A DNA stretch of 64,000 nucleotides from Porphyromonas sp. COT-239 OH1446 (GCF_000768875.1 NZ_JRAO01000016.1:29248-93247); one strand, 5' to 3'; positions 8,960 through 17,638 are shown, counted from the stretch's first letter. Translations and numbers: made by a program. The notes: a model not told the origin generated them from the sequence alone.

Positions 8960-9883
8960 TTAGAACCATTTAATCTTTCGGAAGATGAAGAAGGCCGTTG
9001 CCGAGACAACGATCGACACACCGAAGATCAAGAGGAAAGCATAGGGTAGTCGATCCAAATATACATTGACATTCATCCCATAGAAGCTGGCGATCATCGT
9101 TGGGATCGTGAGCACGATCGAGAGGCTGGTCATGCGCTTCATGATCGTATTGACGTTGTTCGAGATGATACTGGCTAGGGCGTCCATCGTACTCGTAGCA
9201 ATATCCGTATATATATTAAGGGTATTGTAGGCTTGTCGTAGTTCGATGCCTACGTCCTCAATGAGGTCGGGGTCTACCTGTCCTGCTCGGGCTGCGGTGC
9301 GCAGTCGGCCGAGCATAGCCTCGTTGCCTCGGATCGAGGTGTTGAAGTAGACGAGCGACTTCTGTAGGCGCATGATGCGCATGAGGTCTTCGTTTCGGAT
9401 GCTCTGCTCGAGCTCTTTCTCCGCTCGATTGATCTCGAGGTAGATGAGCTTGAGGTACTTCAAGAACCAGGCTGCTGACGAATAGATCACCCGTGCGATA
9501 AAGTCAGGCTGAGACTGGATGGTGATGTTTTTGCGCCGAATGTGGTTGATGAAGTCGGGCATGAGCTGCGTCTTGCGAGAGCAGACCGTAATGGTTGCCC
9601 GCTCGCCCGTGATGATCCCTAGGGGGATGGTCATATAGGGCAGGCCCTGGATGTTGCTCTCCAGCGGGATACGCAGGATCGTGAGCAGCCACTCCTCCTC
9701 ACGCTCGATGCGTGGACGTTCGTCCACGTCTGATATATCGGAGAAGAACTCGGCGGGCACTCCCAGCTCCTCGGTCAGGAAGTAGAAGTCGTCCTCGTCT
9801 GGGCACTCTACATGCACCCAACACTTATTTGTAAACTCTGAGAGCTGGGAAAATCCCGGCTCAAGGCTGAGGAAGTTTCTCAT
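8960..9883 (-). CDS. corA: CorA-family Mg2+/divalent cation channel
   Basis: A 307-residue CorA protein. The long N-terminal part forms the cytosolic funnel; the final 60 residues contain two membrane helices with the family's YGMN pore signature at residues 268-271, and a basic C-terminus FRKIKWF. The length and the GMN motif are typical of pentameric CorA channels importing Mg2+, Co2+ or Ni2+. The ATG at 9883 is the only in-frame start giving the full N-domain. The upstream region has a near-match -7 box on the minus strand (10077-10084, one mismatch) and then the first 23-bp array. Confidence 0.94.
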   Translation of the reverse strand: MRNFLSLEPGFSQLSEFTNKCWVHVECPDEDDFYFLTEELGVPAEFFSDISDVDERPRIEREEEWLLTILRIPLESNIQGLPYMTIPLGIITGERATITVCSRKTQLMPDFINHIRRKNITIQSQPDFIARVIYSSAAWFLKYLKLIYLEINRAEKELEQSIRNEDLMRIMRLQKSLVYFNTSIRGNEAMLGRLRTAARAGQVDPDLIEDVGIELRQAYNTLNIYTDIATSTMDALASIISNNVNTIMKRMTSLSIVLTIPTMIASFYGMNVNVYLDRLPYAFLLIFGVSIVVSATAFFIFRKIKWF

Positions 9884-10230
9884 CGTCTGTGTAAGTATCC
9901 GTATATACGTTAGGCTCTATCTGCCGCCTCACAGATGCTTACCAGTTCGCTCTCTACGCCCAGCGTAGCTGACGATGATCTTAGTCTGCGAGACGACAGC
10001 TGATCTCTCGGGGCTCAGTACTCGGAGGGATGGCTTCGTCCATAATGGTGATGACTATTTTTGAATTGATTGCCTGCGAAGGTACGAAAAAAAGAGGGAT
10101 GAAGCTGCCTCTTCCTTACAATTATTTTGCAAATCATTGTTCAGTAAAGCGTTGAGACTCTTTCGAGCAGCCCTCTACCCATAGTCCATCCCCTCCTTTG
10201 CTGCAGCCCACGCTTACCGCTCTCTACGTC

Positions 10231-10460
10231 CCTATTTGCATCTCGATCGAACACCTAATTTTATCTTGAATGAGTTCCCAATTTAGATCTCCACCACGAT
10301 CTACTTGAGTCTCTATTGAGATCCTAGTAGGATCTCGATGGAGCTCCTACTTATGTCTCTGCTTCGATCCTATTTGAGTCTCTGCTTCGATCCTATTTAG
10401 ATCTCCGTTGAAACTCTACCGATACCTCATCCACCCTTCTATCTGAACCTTCATCCCCTC
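10231..10460. repeat. 23-bp phased intergenic array A (10 units)
   Basis: Ten degenerate units whose core heptamer, usually CCTATTT or CCTACTT, recurs at exact 23-base steps: 10231, 10254, 10277, 10300, 10323, 10346, 10369, 10392, 10415, 10438. The best units continue GAGTCTC; units at 10346 and 10369 are almost identical. No insertion or deletion is needed across 230 bases although the sequence varies strongly. It ends 136 bases before the nusB -7 box. Confidence 0.85.
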
Positions 10461-10595
10461 CCCCCCCTCTAGCCTCTCGACTTAGGGGCTAGAGGGGAGC
10501 ACACTCAAGGGCTCGATAGGCCTTCGCCGAGGCTCTGCGTTGCGTCCTGTGCCCGAAGGGGGTGGGGGGATCGTGTAGCTGTCGATTATTCCTTG

Positions 10596-10603
10596 TATCT
10601 TTG
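10596..10603 (+). promoter_or_regulatory. Bacteroidota -7 box for the nusB operon
   Basis: TATCTTTG fits TAnnTTTG, 58 bases before the chosen nusB start. No clear -33 TTG is at the standard spacing. Its position supports starting nusB at 10661 and not at 10562, which lies upstream of this box. Confidence 0.5.
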
Positions 10604-10660
10604 CATACTCTCTTGATGGACGTGAGCTACTCAGTCCGAGGAGGAGTGTCCTTTCGCAAT

Positions 10661-11710
10661 ATGATCAATAGACTACTCATACGTACCCGTGTAATGCAGG
10701 TTGCCTATGCGCATTACCATCGTGAGCAGCAGAAGCTAACCCAAGCTGAGCAAGAGCTCAAGCAGAGCTTCGTGCGCACGCATGACCTGTATCTCTTCTT
10801 ACTAAGACTAATCCCCTCTCTCACGGAGCTCCATGCGTATCGCCTCGAACTCAGACGGCGCAAGCACCTGGCCACTGCCCGTGATCTAAACCCCAATACT
10901 CGCTTGGCGGACAACGCCCTCTCGGCGCAGATCCACAATACGGCTGACCTGGAGGCTTGGTATAATGCCTTCCCCCTGAACTGGCAAGCCGAAGAGGGAC
11001 TGCTGCGCCATCTGCTCGAGCGCATCGAGCGTAGCGAGCTCTTCGAGAGCTACATGAATGCAGAGGAGACGAATTGGGAGAGCGACAAGCAGTTTTGGGT
11101 CGATGCTTTCCATAGCATCATCGCCTCCGACCTGGATCTCGCCGAGTACCTTGAGCAGCAATCCATCTACTGGGATGATGAGCTCACCGCCACTGAGAAG
11201 ATCGAGTGCGAGGAGCACCCCGCCTGGGATCAGATCGAGGAGGCTGTCGAGGAGGCTCGCCAGGCCCAGCAGTATGCTGCCCATCCACTCGAGCTTGGTG
11301 CCGTCGAGATCGTCAAGGACTTTGTGGTGAAGAGTCTTCGCCGTGCCACGGCCGAGGATGACTTCTCTAGCCATCTCTTGCCGCTCTTCAAGGACGAGGA
11401 CGACGAAGCCTTCGCCTCGCACCTATTGCGTCAGCTGCTGCTCAAGCACACCGAGTTGACAGAGCTCATCGAGACCCACATCAGTGAGAGCTGGGACAAG
11501 GAGCGTCTAGCTGATCTTGACGTGCTCATCATGTCGATGTGTATCGTGGAGTTTCTCCATTTCCCAGGCATTCCTACTCATGTATCCATCAACGAATATG
11601 TCGAGCTGGCCAAGGCCTATTCGACACCCAAGAGCTCTAGCTTCATCAACGGGGTGCTGGACGCTGTGGCCCGATCGCTCAAAGAGTCGGGGCGCATCAT
11701 CAAGGCCTAA
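10661..11710 (+). CDS. nusB: Transcription antitermination factor NusB (long Bacteroidota form)
   Basis: RNA-binding NusB works with NusE/S10 in rRNA antitermination. The 349-residue product starts MINRLLIRTRVMQVAYAHY, the typical Bacteroidota NusB N-terminus. It is more than twice the E. coli length: the first ~210 residues form a helical, charged extension, and the NusB fold occupies about 220-345, with DKERLADLDVLIMSMCIVEF and PTHVSINEYVELAKAYSTPKS. The frame is open from 10562, but the promoter box lies between the two starts. First gene of the nusB-yajC-ybbR-coaE group. Confidence 0.92.
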   Translation: MINRLLIRTRVMQVAYAHYHREQQKLTQAEQELKQSFVRTHDLYLFLLRLIPSLTELHAYRLELRRRKHLATARDLNPNTRLADNALSAQIHNTADLEAWYNAFPLNWQAEEGLLRHLLERIERSELFESYMNAEETNWESDKQFWVDAFHSIIASDLDLAEYLEQQSIYWDDELTATEKIECEEHPAWDQIEEAVEEARQAQQYAAHPLELGAVEIVKDFVVKSLRRATAEDDFSSHLLPLFKDEDDEAFASHLLRQLLLKHTELTELIETHISESWDKERLADLDVLIMSMCIVEFLHFPGIPTHVSINEYVELAKAYSTPKSSSFINGVLDAVARSLKESGRIIKA

Positions 11711-11766
11711 TCCCCCCCGCCCCTCCCCGCACATTATATCATTCATATTAAGCAAACAACAAGACA

Positions 11767-12066
11767 ATGAACACAATCTTTCTGCAGGCCTCTGCTGCAT
11801 CTAGCCCTTGGGGCACTGTAGCCATGATGGCTGCCATCTTCGTGGTTTTTTATTTCTTTATGATCCGCCCTCAGCAGAAGAAGCAAAAGGCTCTCGAGGA
11901 GCAGCGTAAGGCTCTCAAGTCAGGCGACCGCATTATTACCTCTGGTGGAGTCCATGGCGTGATTAAGGATGTCAAGGAGCGCGAGTTCGTGATCGAGATC
12001 TCCGATGGAGTGCGCGTGCGCATCGATAAGGGCTCGGTCTACGCTGTTACCGAGACAGCTAAGTAG
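11767..12066 (+). CDS. yajC: Preprotein translocase subunit YajC
   Basis: A small accessory subunit of the SecDF-YajC complex in the inner membrane, 99 residues. It has one N-terminal membrane helix (VAMMAAIFVVFYFFMIRP) followed by the family's QQKKQKALEEQRKALKSGD linker and the compact ITSGGVHGVIKDV / RIDKGSVYAV domain. Length is typical. It follows nusB after 56 bases and precedes the YbbR-like gene, an order common in Bacteroidota. Confidence 0.95.
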   Translation: MNTIFLQASAASSPWGTVAMMAAIFVVFYFFMIRPQQKKQKALEEQRKALKSGDRIITSGGVHGVIKDVKEREFVIEISDGVRVRIDKGSVYAVTETAK

Positions 12067-12121
12067 TTCTCCCCGAAGACCGAATATAAACCCTACCACT
12101 GCCCCCCCAACGATCCCAACC

Positions 12122-13135
12122 ATGAGGCTCAAACTCGGACAAGGCAAGACTGGTAGCCAACAAAAGAAAGGTGCAGGCGCAAAGGGTAGCCCTCGAGGGG
12201 GGCGCTCTTCGCTCCTGTCCTTTTTGTTTTTTCTCTTCATCTCCTTCGCCTTCTGGTTCGTTCAGAGTATGCAGGGAGACTTTACTCGCAAGGTTTATAT
12301 CCCTGTTGTCTATGACAGCATTCCCTCGGATCTAGTCCCTTCATCCGAATTGCCTCGCTATATCGTCGTACAGGTAGAAGATACTGGCTTCGAACAGATC
12401 AATTATTCGATTTATGGCTTGAGTGCCATCCGAGTAGGCCATGAGGGCATTCAGGCAGATCCTGTCCTCTTGATGGGGAGCAAGGAACTGCACGACCAGG
12501 TCGTTGCACGTCTCTCTCCGACTGCATACATCGGTGATATGAGCCCTCAAGAGATCCGTATTCCTCTTCTCCGTAGAGCGAGCAAGCGGTTGCCAATAGT
12601 AGCAGAGTTCCTCCCATTTCCTGCTCCAGGCTATATGGCTTATCCTCCTGTATTTACTCCCGATAGCATTACCGTCTATGGCTCAGCAGATCTATTGGCT
12701 GACCTGGAGTACATCGCTACAGAAGACCTCGAGGTCGAGGAACTCAAGCACACGCTCACCAGCAAGCTACAGCTCAAGCTTCCCTCGGGGGTGATCTCCG
12801 AGCACACGCAGGTGCAGATGCACATCGATGTGGAGGAGTACACAGAGCACCTCTTCACCCTACCTATCTCGGTATCTGGAGCGGGGCGAGGCTATCGCCT
12901 CCTACCCCTGCCAAGTGTAGCGCAGCTGCGCATTACCATCCCTCGATCTCGCTACAACGAACTCGTTGATACGGACTTCGAGCTCAGTGTAGCCTTCCCT
13001 CGCCTCGAGGGTGAGCATACGACCAACAAGCCCCTAGAGGTGCGGCTGAGCAAGCACCCCGACTGGGTGAAGCACTACCGTATCGAACCGCAGGCCGTGC
13101 AGTATGTGATCGAACGCACTACGCCTGCCTATTAA
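12122..13135 (+). CDS. YbbR-like domain protein, membrane-anchored
   Basis: A 337-residue protein with a basic, Gly/Lys-rich N-terminus, one membrane helix (about residues 31-49, LLSFLFFLFISFAFWFVQS) and a periplasmic region with repeated YbbR-like beta modules, e.g. RKVYIPVVYDSIP and LEVEELKHTLTSKLQL. YbbR proteins (CdaR in Firmicutes) are found next to cyclic-di-AMP cyclase or in this Bacteroidota group; their role here is unknown. The frame opens at 12005 inside yajC; the ATG at 12122 leaves a 55-base gap and starts just before the basic stretch, so it is preferred. Confidence 0.85.
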   Translation: MRLKLGQGKTGSQQKKGAGAKGSPRGGRSSLLSFLFFLFISFAFWFVQSMQGDFTRKVYIPVVYDSIPSDLVPSSELPRYIVVQVEDTGFEQINYSIYGLSAIRVGHEGIQADPVLLMGSKELHDQVVARLSPTAYIGDMSPQEIRIPLLRRASKRLPIVAEFLPFPAPGYMAYPPVFTPDSITVYGSADLLADLEYIATEDLEVEELKHTLTSKLQLKLPSGVISEHTQVQMHIDVEEYTEHLFTLPISVSGAGRGYRLLPLPSVAQLRITIPRSRYNELVDTDFELSVAFPRLEGEHTTNKPLEVRLSKHPDWVKHYRIEPQAVQYVIERTTPAY

Positions 13136-13148
13136 ACCGCATAGCTAT

Positions 13149-13769
13149 ATGATCGAGACCATCGGCATCACGGGGGGCATCGGCTCGGGTAAGAGCGTTG
13201 TCTCTCGGGCTTTGACGTCTATGTCCGTGCCTGTCTACGACTGCGACTCTCGGGCCAAGGCCCTCTATGATGAGAGCCAGGAGCTACGAGAGGGGATGAT
13301 CGACCTCCTCGGGGAGGCGATCTATGACACCCCCGACGGGCGGATCAATCGCCCCCTACTCTCGAGCCGCATCTTCGCCGATGCTGCCCTGCTGGCTCGA
13401 GTCAATGCGCTGGTGCACCCTGCTGTGCGGCGAGACTTCGACCATTGGCGTAGGAGGCAAGAGGCTGAGGGCTATACGCTCTGTGGCCTCGAGAGTGCCA
13501 TCCTCGTTGGCCAAGCTCTCGAGCAGATGATCGATCGCCTTGTCGTGGTTGCAGCCCCACTAGAGCTGCGCCTCAAGCGGGCTGCGGCTCGAGATCGAAC
13601 CACTGAGGAGGCCATCCGTCAGCGCATGGCACATCAGCTGTCGCAGCAGGAGCTTATAGAGAGGGGCGATGCAGTCGTGTACAACGAACCACATCGCCCT
13701 CTATTGCCACAGCTGTGGGATCTGCTCGAGCAGATCCACAGTGTCGGGGTTAAGCCCTCCTCGGCCTAG
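13149..13769 (+). CDS. coaE: Dephospho-CoA kinase
   Basis: Phosphorylates dephospho-CoA to CoA, the last step of coenzyme A synthesis. The P-loop GGIGSGKS (residues 9-16) starts the protein, followed by the CoA-binding DCDSRAKALYDE segment, the HPAVRRDF motif and the LID region LKRAAARDRTTEEAIRQRMAHQ. At 206 residues it is of normal length. It starts 13 bases after the ybbR-like gene. Its stop overlaps the stop of the convergent PspC gene by the four bases CTAG, leaving no room for a terminator. Confidence 0.95.
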   Translation: MIETIGITGGIGSGKSVVSRALTSMSVPVYDCDSRAKALYDESQELREGMIDLLGEAIYDTPDGRINRPLLSSRIFADAALLARVNALVHPAVRRDFDHWRRRQEAEGYTLCGLESAILVGQALEQMIDRLVVVAAPLELRLKRAAARDRTTEEAIRQRMAHQLSQQELIERGDAVVYNEPHRPLLPQLWDLLEQIHSVGVKPSSA

Positions 13770-14854
13770 GGATGGTAGATCCTTATCCCATGCTGGTTGA
13801 TCTGAAATAGCTTCCATCCATGCTCCTGATTGTAGATGAAAGCATCGACGAAGTAGTAGGAGACATACACCGCGGCCACAATCCAAATGACAATACCGAT
13901 GATACGCACCCAGCTTGGGATCTCCTTGCCTCTCTGCTTACTACCCCACGTAGAGGAATGAACCCAAGACAAGAGGGGAATGATTACCAGCAGGATGGCA
14001 GAGAGTACGAGTAAGGGAAATGAATAGCCCACCCAGGTATAAGACCAGTCTAGGGGATGTACATCCTCTATATAGACCCCCCCAGCCTCTAGCTCTGTAA
14101 TGATGCGCACGATGACTGCGAAGAAGCCTACGAGCAGGACAAGCAAACCTATCGAGCCTAGGCATCCACCCAAGCAGCAGCCAGTAACACGCTTGCCCGA
14201 ATGATCCTCTGTGATCTGTGTGGCATCGTAGCGAATGCGCTCTCCTATGGTGATTGCACTGACGGGGTGGCCATACATCTCGAGCTTCTGCGTCGCTGTT
14301 TGTGCGGCAGGGATGATCATCCATGCTCCGAGGTAGAGCAGTAGGGGGATCATGATCCAGTTCTCTAGCAAGAAGAGGCTGGCCAGCACGAAGACGATAC
14401 GTAGAGCCCCTACGCTCCAGTTCATATAGGTGGCTAGGCCATTGAAGACACCACAGAGCCAAGCTCCTTCGAGGTTGCGGTATAGCTTGCGTTTCGTGCT
14501 TGTTGGCTCGTGGGTGAGGGCTGAGGCTGCGTTGGCGGGCGACTCTCTGCTAGGAGGTTGCTTGGAGCTCTCTGAGGGAGCTTGCTGCTCGAGATCGAAG
14601 ATCTCCTCGGGTTGGCCCATAAGCTCGATCACGTGGGTGATGAGGGCCAGATTGACTACACGAGAGCCTGAGGGGGATAGCTCGATGAGGTGCTCGGCGA
14701 TGCGCTCCTCGAAGTCCTGCATGATGTCTGGGTCGCCACCCGAGCGAGAGAAGTACCTCTGTAGGTTCTTCAAGTACTCCTCCAGGAGTCTGTAAGCATC
14801 TTCGTCAATGTGGAAGATCTGGCCCGAGAGGTTCATGTTGATGCTCTTCTTCAT
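13766..14854 (-). CDS. PspC-domain membrane protein, long paralogue
   Basis: A 362-residue protein. Residues 1-100 form a conserved soluble domain that begins MKKSINMNLSGQIFHIDEDA, shared almost exactly with the neighbouring paralogue. A PspC domain follows (KLYRNLEGAWLCGVFNGLA and the next two helices, about residues 118-185), then three more membrane helices to the C-terminus. PspC proteins sense or buffer envelope stress with PspA/PspF in Proteobacteria; in Bacteroidota they usually sit with a PadR regulator, as here. It follows the short paralogue by 27 bases. Confidence 0.88.
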   Translation of the reverse strand: MKKSINMNLSGQIFHIDEDAYRLLEEYLKNLQRYFSRSGGDPDIMQDFEERIAEHLIELSPSGSRVVNLALITHVIELMGQPEEIFDLEQQAPSESSKQPPSRESPANAASALTHEPTSTKRKLYRNLEGAWLCGVFNGLATYMNWSVGALRIVFVLASLFLLENWIMIPLLLYLGAWMIIPAAQTATQKLEMYGHPVSAITIGERIRYDATQITEDHSGKRVTGCCLGGCLGSIGLLVLLVGFFAVIVRIITELEAGGVYIEDVHPLDWSYTWVGYSFPLLVLSAILLVIIPLLSWVHSSTWGSKQRGKEIPSWVRIIGIVIWIVAAVYVSYYFVDAFIYNQEHGWKLFQINQHGIRIYHP

Positions 14855-14881
14855 AGGGATGTATGGGAGTTAGGTGGTTAT

Positions 14882-15517
14882 CTACTTCGTTGTCTGTGCC
14901 TGACCTGAGCGGTTTATCCTGCGACGCATCGCACCCCACACCCTCTGAGACTCGGTGGATGCCCTAGTGCCCACGGGGATCACCATCCAAGCGATGAGGT
15001 AGGCCAATGGAGGAACGAGGATCAAATGCTCTATGAATGGAATCCACAGGAGGAGGTACACGATGCGCATAGCCCCTACGCTCCAGCCTAGATAGTCTGC
15101 CAGGCCATTGAAGACGCCACAGAGCCATGCGCCCTGGAGGTTGCGGTAGAGCTTGTGCTGAGGCTGAGCCTCCTCGGTGGTGATCTGTGGCTCGAGTTCT
15201 AGATGGGAGGCTGCTTGCACTTCCTCGGCAGTGCTCTGCTCGGCCTCCTGCTCGAGGTCGAAGATCTCCTCGGGCCGACCCATGAGCTCAATGACACGGC
15301 TAATCAGTGCGATGTCTACCAGTCGAGAGCCTGAGGGTGATAGCTTGACGAGGTGCTCAGCGATGCGCTCCTCGAACTCGGTGATGATCTCAGGATCACC
15401 CTCTGAGCGTGAGAAGTGCCCCTGTAGCTCCTCGAGGTATGCCTCTAGCAATTTGTAAGCGTCTTCGTCGATGTGGAAGATCTGCCCTGAGAGGTTCATG
15501 TTGATGCTTTTCTTCAT
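14882..15517 (-). CDS. PspC-domain membrane protein, short paralogue
   Basis: A 211-residue protein with the same layout as the first two-thirds of its neighbour: a soluble domain of about 100 residues, an acidic linker, then the PspC domain (KLYRNLQGAWLCGVFNGLADYLGWSVGAMRIVY) with two membrane helices, and a short basic tail. The shared first 20 residues and shared PspC core show a tandem duplication. It lies 25 bases downstream of the PadR gene and should be under its control. Confidence 0.88.
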   Translation of the reverse strand: MKKSINMNLSGQIFHIDEDAYKLLEAYLEELQGHFSRSEGDPEIITEFEERIAEHLVKLSPSGSRLVDIALISRVIELMGRPEEIFDLEQEAEQSTAEEVQAASHLELEPQITTEEAQPQHKLYRNLQGAWLCGVFNGLADYLGWSVGAMRIVYLLLWIPFIEHLILVPPLAYLIAWMVIPVGTRASTESQRVWGAMRRRINRSGQAQTTK

Positions 15518-15542
15518 AGGGATAGGGGTGTTGTGGTGATTA

Positions 15543-15899
15543 TTACTGGGCAGTATGTCCCTGTTTGATCTTGTTTACAGTGCTCTCGAGTGAGGTCCAG
15601 TTACGCTCTAGCTGTTCGAGGAAGATGTATCCTTGTTCGGAGAGGCTGTAGTATTTGCGTGGTGGGCCGAAGCTCGACTCCACCGAGCGGACGACGAGCA
15701 GATTCCATTTCTTCAGTCTTAGGATGAGTGGGTAGAGGGTTCCTTCGACGACGATGAGATCTGCCTGGCGCAATGCTTCGATGAGATCCGCAGCGTACCG
15801 CTCCTGCTCTTTGAGTAGCAGGAGGATACAATATTCGAGAATCCCCTTGCGCATCTGCGCCTTCATATTATCTACATTGAGTTCTGTCTTGATGTCCAT
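15543..15899 (-). CDS. PadR-family transcriptional regulator
   Basis: A 118-residue winged-helix repressor. The PadR pattern is clear: QMRKGILEYCILLLLKEQERYAADLI, then VVEGTLYPLILRLKKWNLL as the recognition helix and wing, and a C-terminal dimer helix. Expected to control its own operon with the two PspC genes downstream. A -7 box on the minus strand (15929-15936) lies 30 bases upstream of its start. Confidence 0.92.
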   Translation of the reverse strand: MDIKTELNVDNMKAQMRKGILEYCILLLLKEQERYAADLIEALRQADLIVVEGTLYPLILRLKKWNLLVVRSVESSFGPPRKYYSLSEQGYIFLEQLERNWTSLESTVNKIKQGHTAQ

Positions 15900-15928
15900 A
15901 ATCTTGATCTAATGAAACCTTGACACTG

Positions 15929-15936
15929 CAAAGGTA
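15929..15936 (-). promoter_or_regulatory. Bacteroidota -7 box for the padR-pspC operon
   Basis: Read on the minus strand this is TACCTTTG, an exact TAnnTTTG, 30 bases upstream of the padR start. No -33 TTG is present at 19-21 bases. Confidence 0.5.
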
Positions 15937-15995
15937 AGCAAAGATTTTCTAATCTTGCCATACAAAGTACATTCTTGTGTTTTCTCGATAGAGAC

Positions 15996-16202
15996 CTCGA
16001 TATGCTCTCGGGTGGGCTCTCGGTAGACAGTCCCCTGAGTGCTCACTTGAGCCTCACCTGCGGTCCTACTTGAGTCTCTATGACGATCCTACTTAGACTT
16101 CAGTTGAGATCCTACTTGAACCTCAATCGAGATCCTACTTGAGTCTCTATTGCCCCCCTATTTAACCCTCGATGGCGATCCTATCGAGGCCGTTGTCGTG
16201 GT
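15996..16202. repeat. 23-bp phased intergenic array B (9 units)
   Basis: Anchors at 15996, 16019, 16042, 16065, 16088, 16111, 16134, 16157 and 16180, all 23 bases apart. This is the best-conserved array: four consecutive units (16065-16156) carry CCTACTT exactly, and CCTACTTGAGTCTC occurs at both 16065 and 16134. GAGAT precedes the core in three of them. Confidence 0.9.
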
Positions 16203-16263
16203 ATAGTGTCGAGTCCTTGGGCAATTAGCTGCGTTCGAATGACGAGGTGTCGGGATTTATGCC

Positions 16264-16271
16264 TATATTTG
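16264..16271 (+). promoter_or_regulatory. Bacteroidota -7 box for the C1 peptidase gene
   Basis: TATATTTG, an exact TAnnTTTG, 83 bases before the start codon. No good -33 element is seen. Confidence 0.42.
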
Positions 16272-16354
16272 GCTGGCTTTGCAAGGCGAGAGGGCTATCC
16301 CCTTCGGTGTAGAGCCTGCATTCATTAGCATTATTCAAACTTTAGCGACACGAT

Positions 16355-17554
16355 ATGAAAAAGATTCTACTGCTGGCAACCCTGCTGTGCGTTGCCCCCC
16401 TTTGGGGACAAAGTAAGTCCAAGAAGAAGGACCCTAATGAGAAGAATGTATTTACCGTGGTCAAAGAGCTTGGACGCTCAAGCATCAAGGACCAGGCCAA
16501 CTCGGGTACTTGCTGGAGCTACTCTGGCCAGGGCTTCATCGAGGAGGAGCTGATCCGTATCGGTAAGCCTCAGTATGATCTGAGTGAGATGTTCGTTGTG
16601 AGCCACTCGTACAGAGACAAGGCCCGCAAGTTCGTTCGTCTGCATGGCTTCCTCAACTACGAGCAGGGGGGCTCATTCTACGATGTCCTCTACGTCCTTA
16701 AGCACTACGGTGCAGTGCCCCGCTCAGTCATGCCTGGGCTCAACTATGGTACTACCCGCAATGCTCACAACGAGCTGGCCGAGACCTCAAAGGCCTTCCT
16801 CAATGCTGTGATCAAGAACCCCAATGGCAAGCTCTCTACCGCTTGGTGGTCTGCCTATACGGGCATCATCGACAGCTATCTGGGTGAGCTGCCTGAGAAG
16901 TTCAACTGGAATGGTAAGGAGTACACGCCCAAGAGCTACGCCGCAGAGATGGGCATCAACCCCGATGACTACGTCTCTCTGACCTCGTACTCACACCAGC
17001 CCTTCTACAGCAAGTTTGCCCTCGAGATCCAGGACAACTGGCGTTGGAGTGAGAGCTACAACCTGCCCATCGACGAGCTGATGCAGGTGATGGACTCTGC
17101 CATCGATCATGGCTACAGCTTCGCTTGGGGTGCAGACGTTACCGAGAAGGGCTTCACCCGTGATGGCCTCGGTGTGCTGGCCGACCTGGACGAGGTACAG
17201 AGCAAGGGGAGCGACTTCGCTCGCTGGTTCGGTAGCGGCTCGGACAAGAAGGCTGCCCTCGACAAGATCATCCGTCGTGCTGACTGCCCCGAGATCGAAC
17301 CCACACAGGCCTATCGCCAGATGGGCTACGACAACTACCAGCTCACCGACGACCATGGGATGACGATCTATGGTAAGGCTGTGAATCAGAACGGACGTAA
17401 GTTCTTCATGGTCAAGAACAGCTGGGGTGAGACTGGTGAGTACAAGGGTGTATGGTACGTCTCCTACAACTATGCCAAGGGACGTACGATGAATATCGTC
17501 CTACACAAGGATGCTATCCCCGAAGCCATTGCCAAGAAGCTCGGACTCAAGTAG
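16355..17554 (+). CDS. Exported C1-family cysteine peptidase (bleomycin hydrolase/aminopeptidase C type)
   Basis: A papain-fold aminopeptidase of 399 residues. The catalytic triad is visible: Cys53 in SGTCWSYSGQGF, His334 in DDHGMTIYG, and Asn355 in VKNSWGE. The spacing from Cys to His and the YEQGGSFYDVLYVLKHYG segment match the bleomycin hydrolase/PepC branch. Unlike cytosolic PepC it starts with a signal peptide (MKKILLLATLLCVAPLWGQ), so it should act in the periplasm or be exported, fitting a peptide-scavenging organism. A strong terminator follows. Confidence 0.92.
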   Translation: MKKILLLATLLCVAPLWGQSKSKKKDPNEKNVFTVVKELGRSSIKDQANSGTCWSYSGQGFIEEELIRIGKPQYDLSEMFVVSHSYRDKARKFVRLHGFLNYEQGGSFYDVLYVLKHYGAVPRSVMPGLNYGTTRNAHNELAETSKAFLNAVIKNPNGKLSTAWWSAYTGIIDSYLGELPEKFNWNGKEYTPKSYAAEMGINPDDYVSLTSYSHQPFYSKFALEIQDNWRWSESYNLPIDELMQVMDSAIDHGYSFAWGADVTEKGFTRDGLGVLADLDEVQSKGSDFARWFGSGSDKKAALDKIIRRADCPEIEPTQAYRQMGYDNYQLTDDHGMTIYGKAVNQNGRKFFMVKNSWGETGEYKGVWYVSYNYAKGRTMNIVLHKDAIPEAIAKKLGLK

Positions 17555-17584
17555 TACCAACCCCTACATAGTACATACATATAT

Positions 17585-17624
17585 AAGGCGGATGGGGTGG
17601 TGGCACTCCATCCGCCTTGCTTTT
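17585..17624 (+). terminator. Rho-independent terminator after the C1 peptidase
   Basis: An 11-bp perfect stem (17585-17595 with 17608-17618, AAGGCGGATGG arms) followed by GCTTTT. It sits 15 bases before the next start codon, so the next gene depends on read-through or a promoter I cannot see. Confidence 0.8.
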
Positions 17625-17638
17625 GCAACTAAAGCACT

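Larger units (their letters stand above)
9884..10660. other. 777-base divergent intergenic region corA/nusB
   Basis: No gene seen. It contains a roughly 200-base leader before corA, an AT-rich patch (10075-10150), 23-bp array A (10231-10460), an 11-bp perfect hairpin (10464-10474 with 10487-10497, CCCCTCTAGCC arms) and the nusB promoter box. Confidence 0.8.
15900..16354. other. 455-base divergent intergenic region padR/C1 peptidase
   Basis: Holds the padR -7 box, 23-bp array B and the -7 box of the peptidase gene. The array lies about 60 bases from each box. No gene seen. Confidence 0.8.

Noticed and set aside
10231..10460. CRISPR array
   Set aside because: The 23-bp units are degenerate, vary in every position, have only 4 bases between symmetric parts and no unique spacers; there are no cas genes.
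13701..13886. Small minus-strand frame across the coaE/pspC junction
   Set aside because: Overlaps the ends of two well-supported genes and shows no family pattern.
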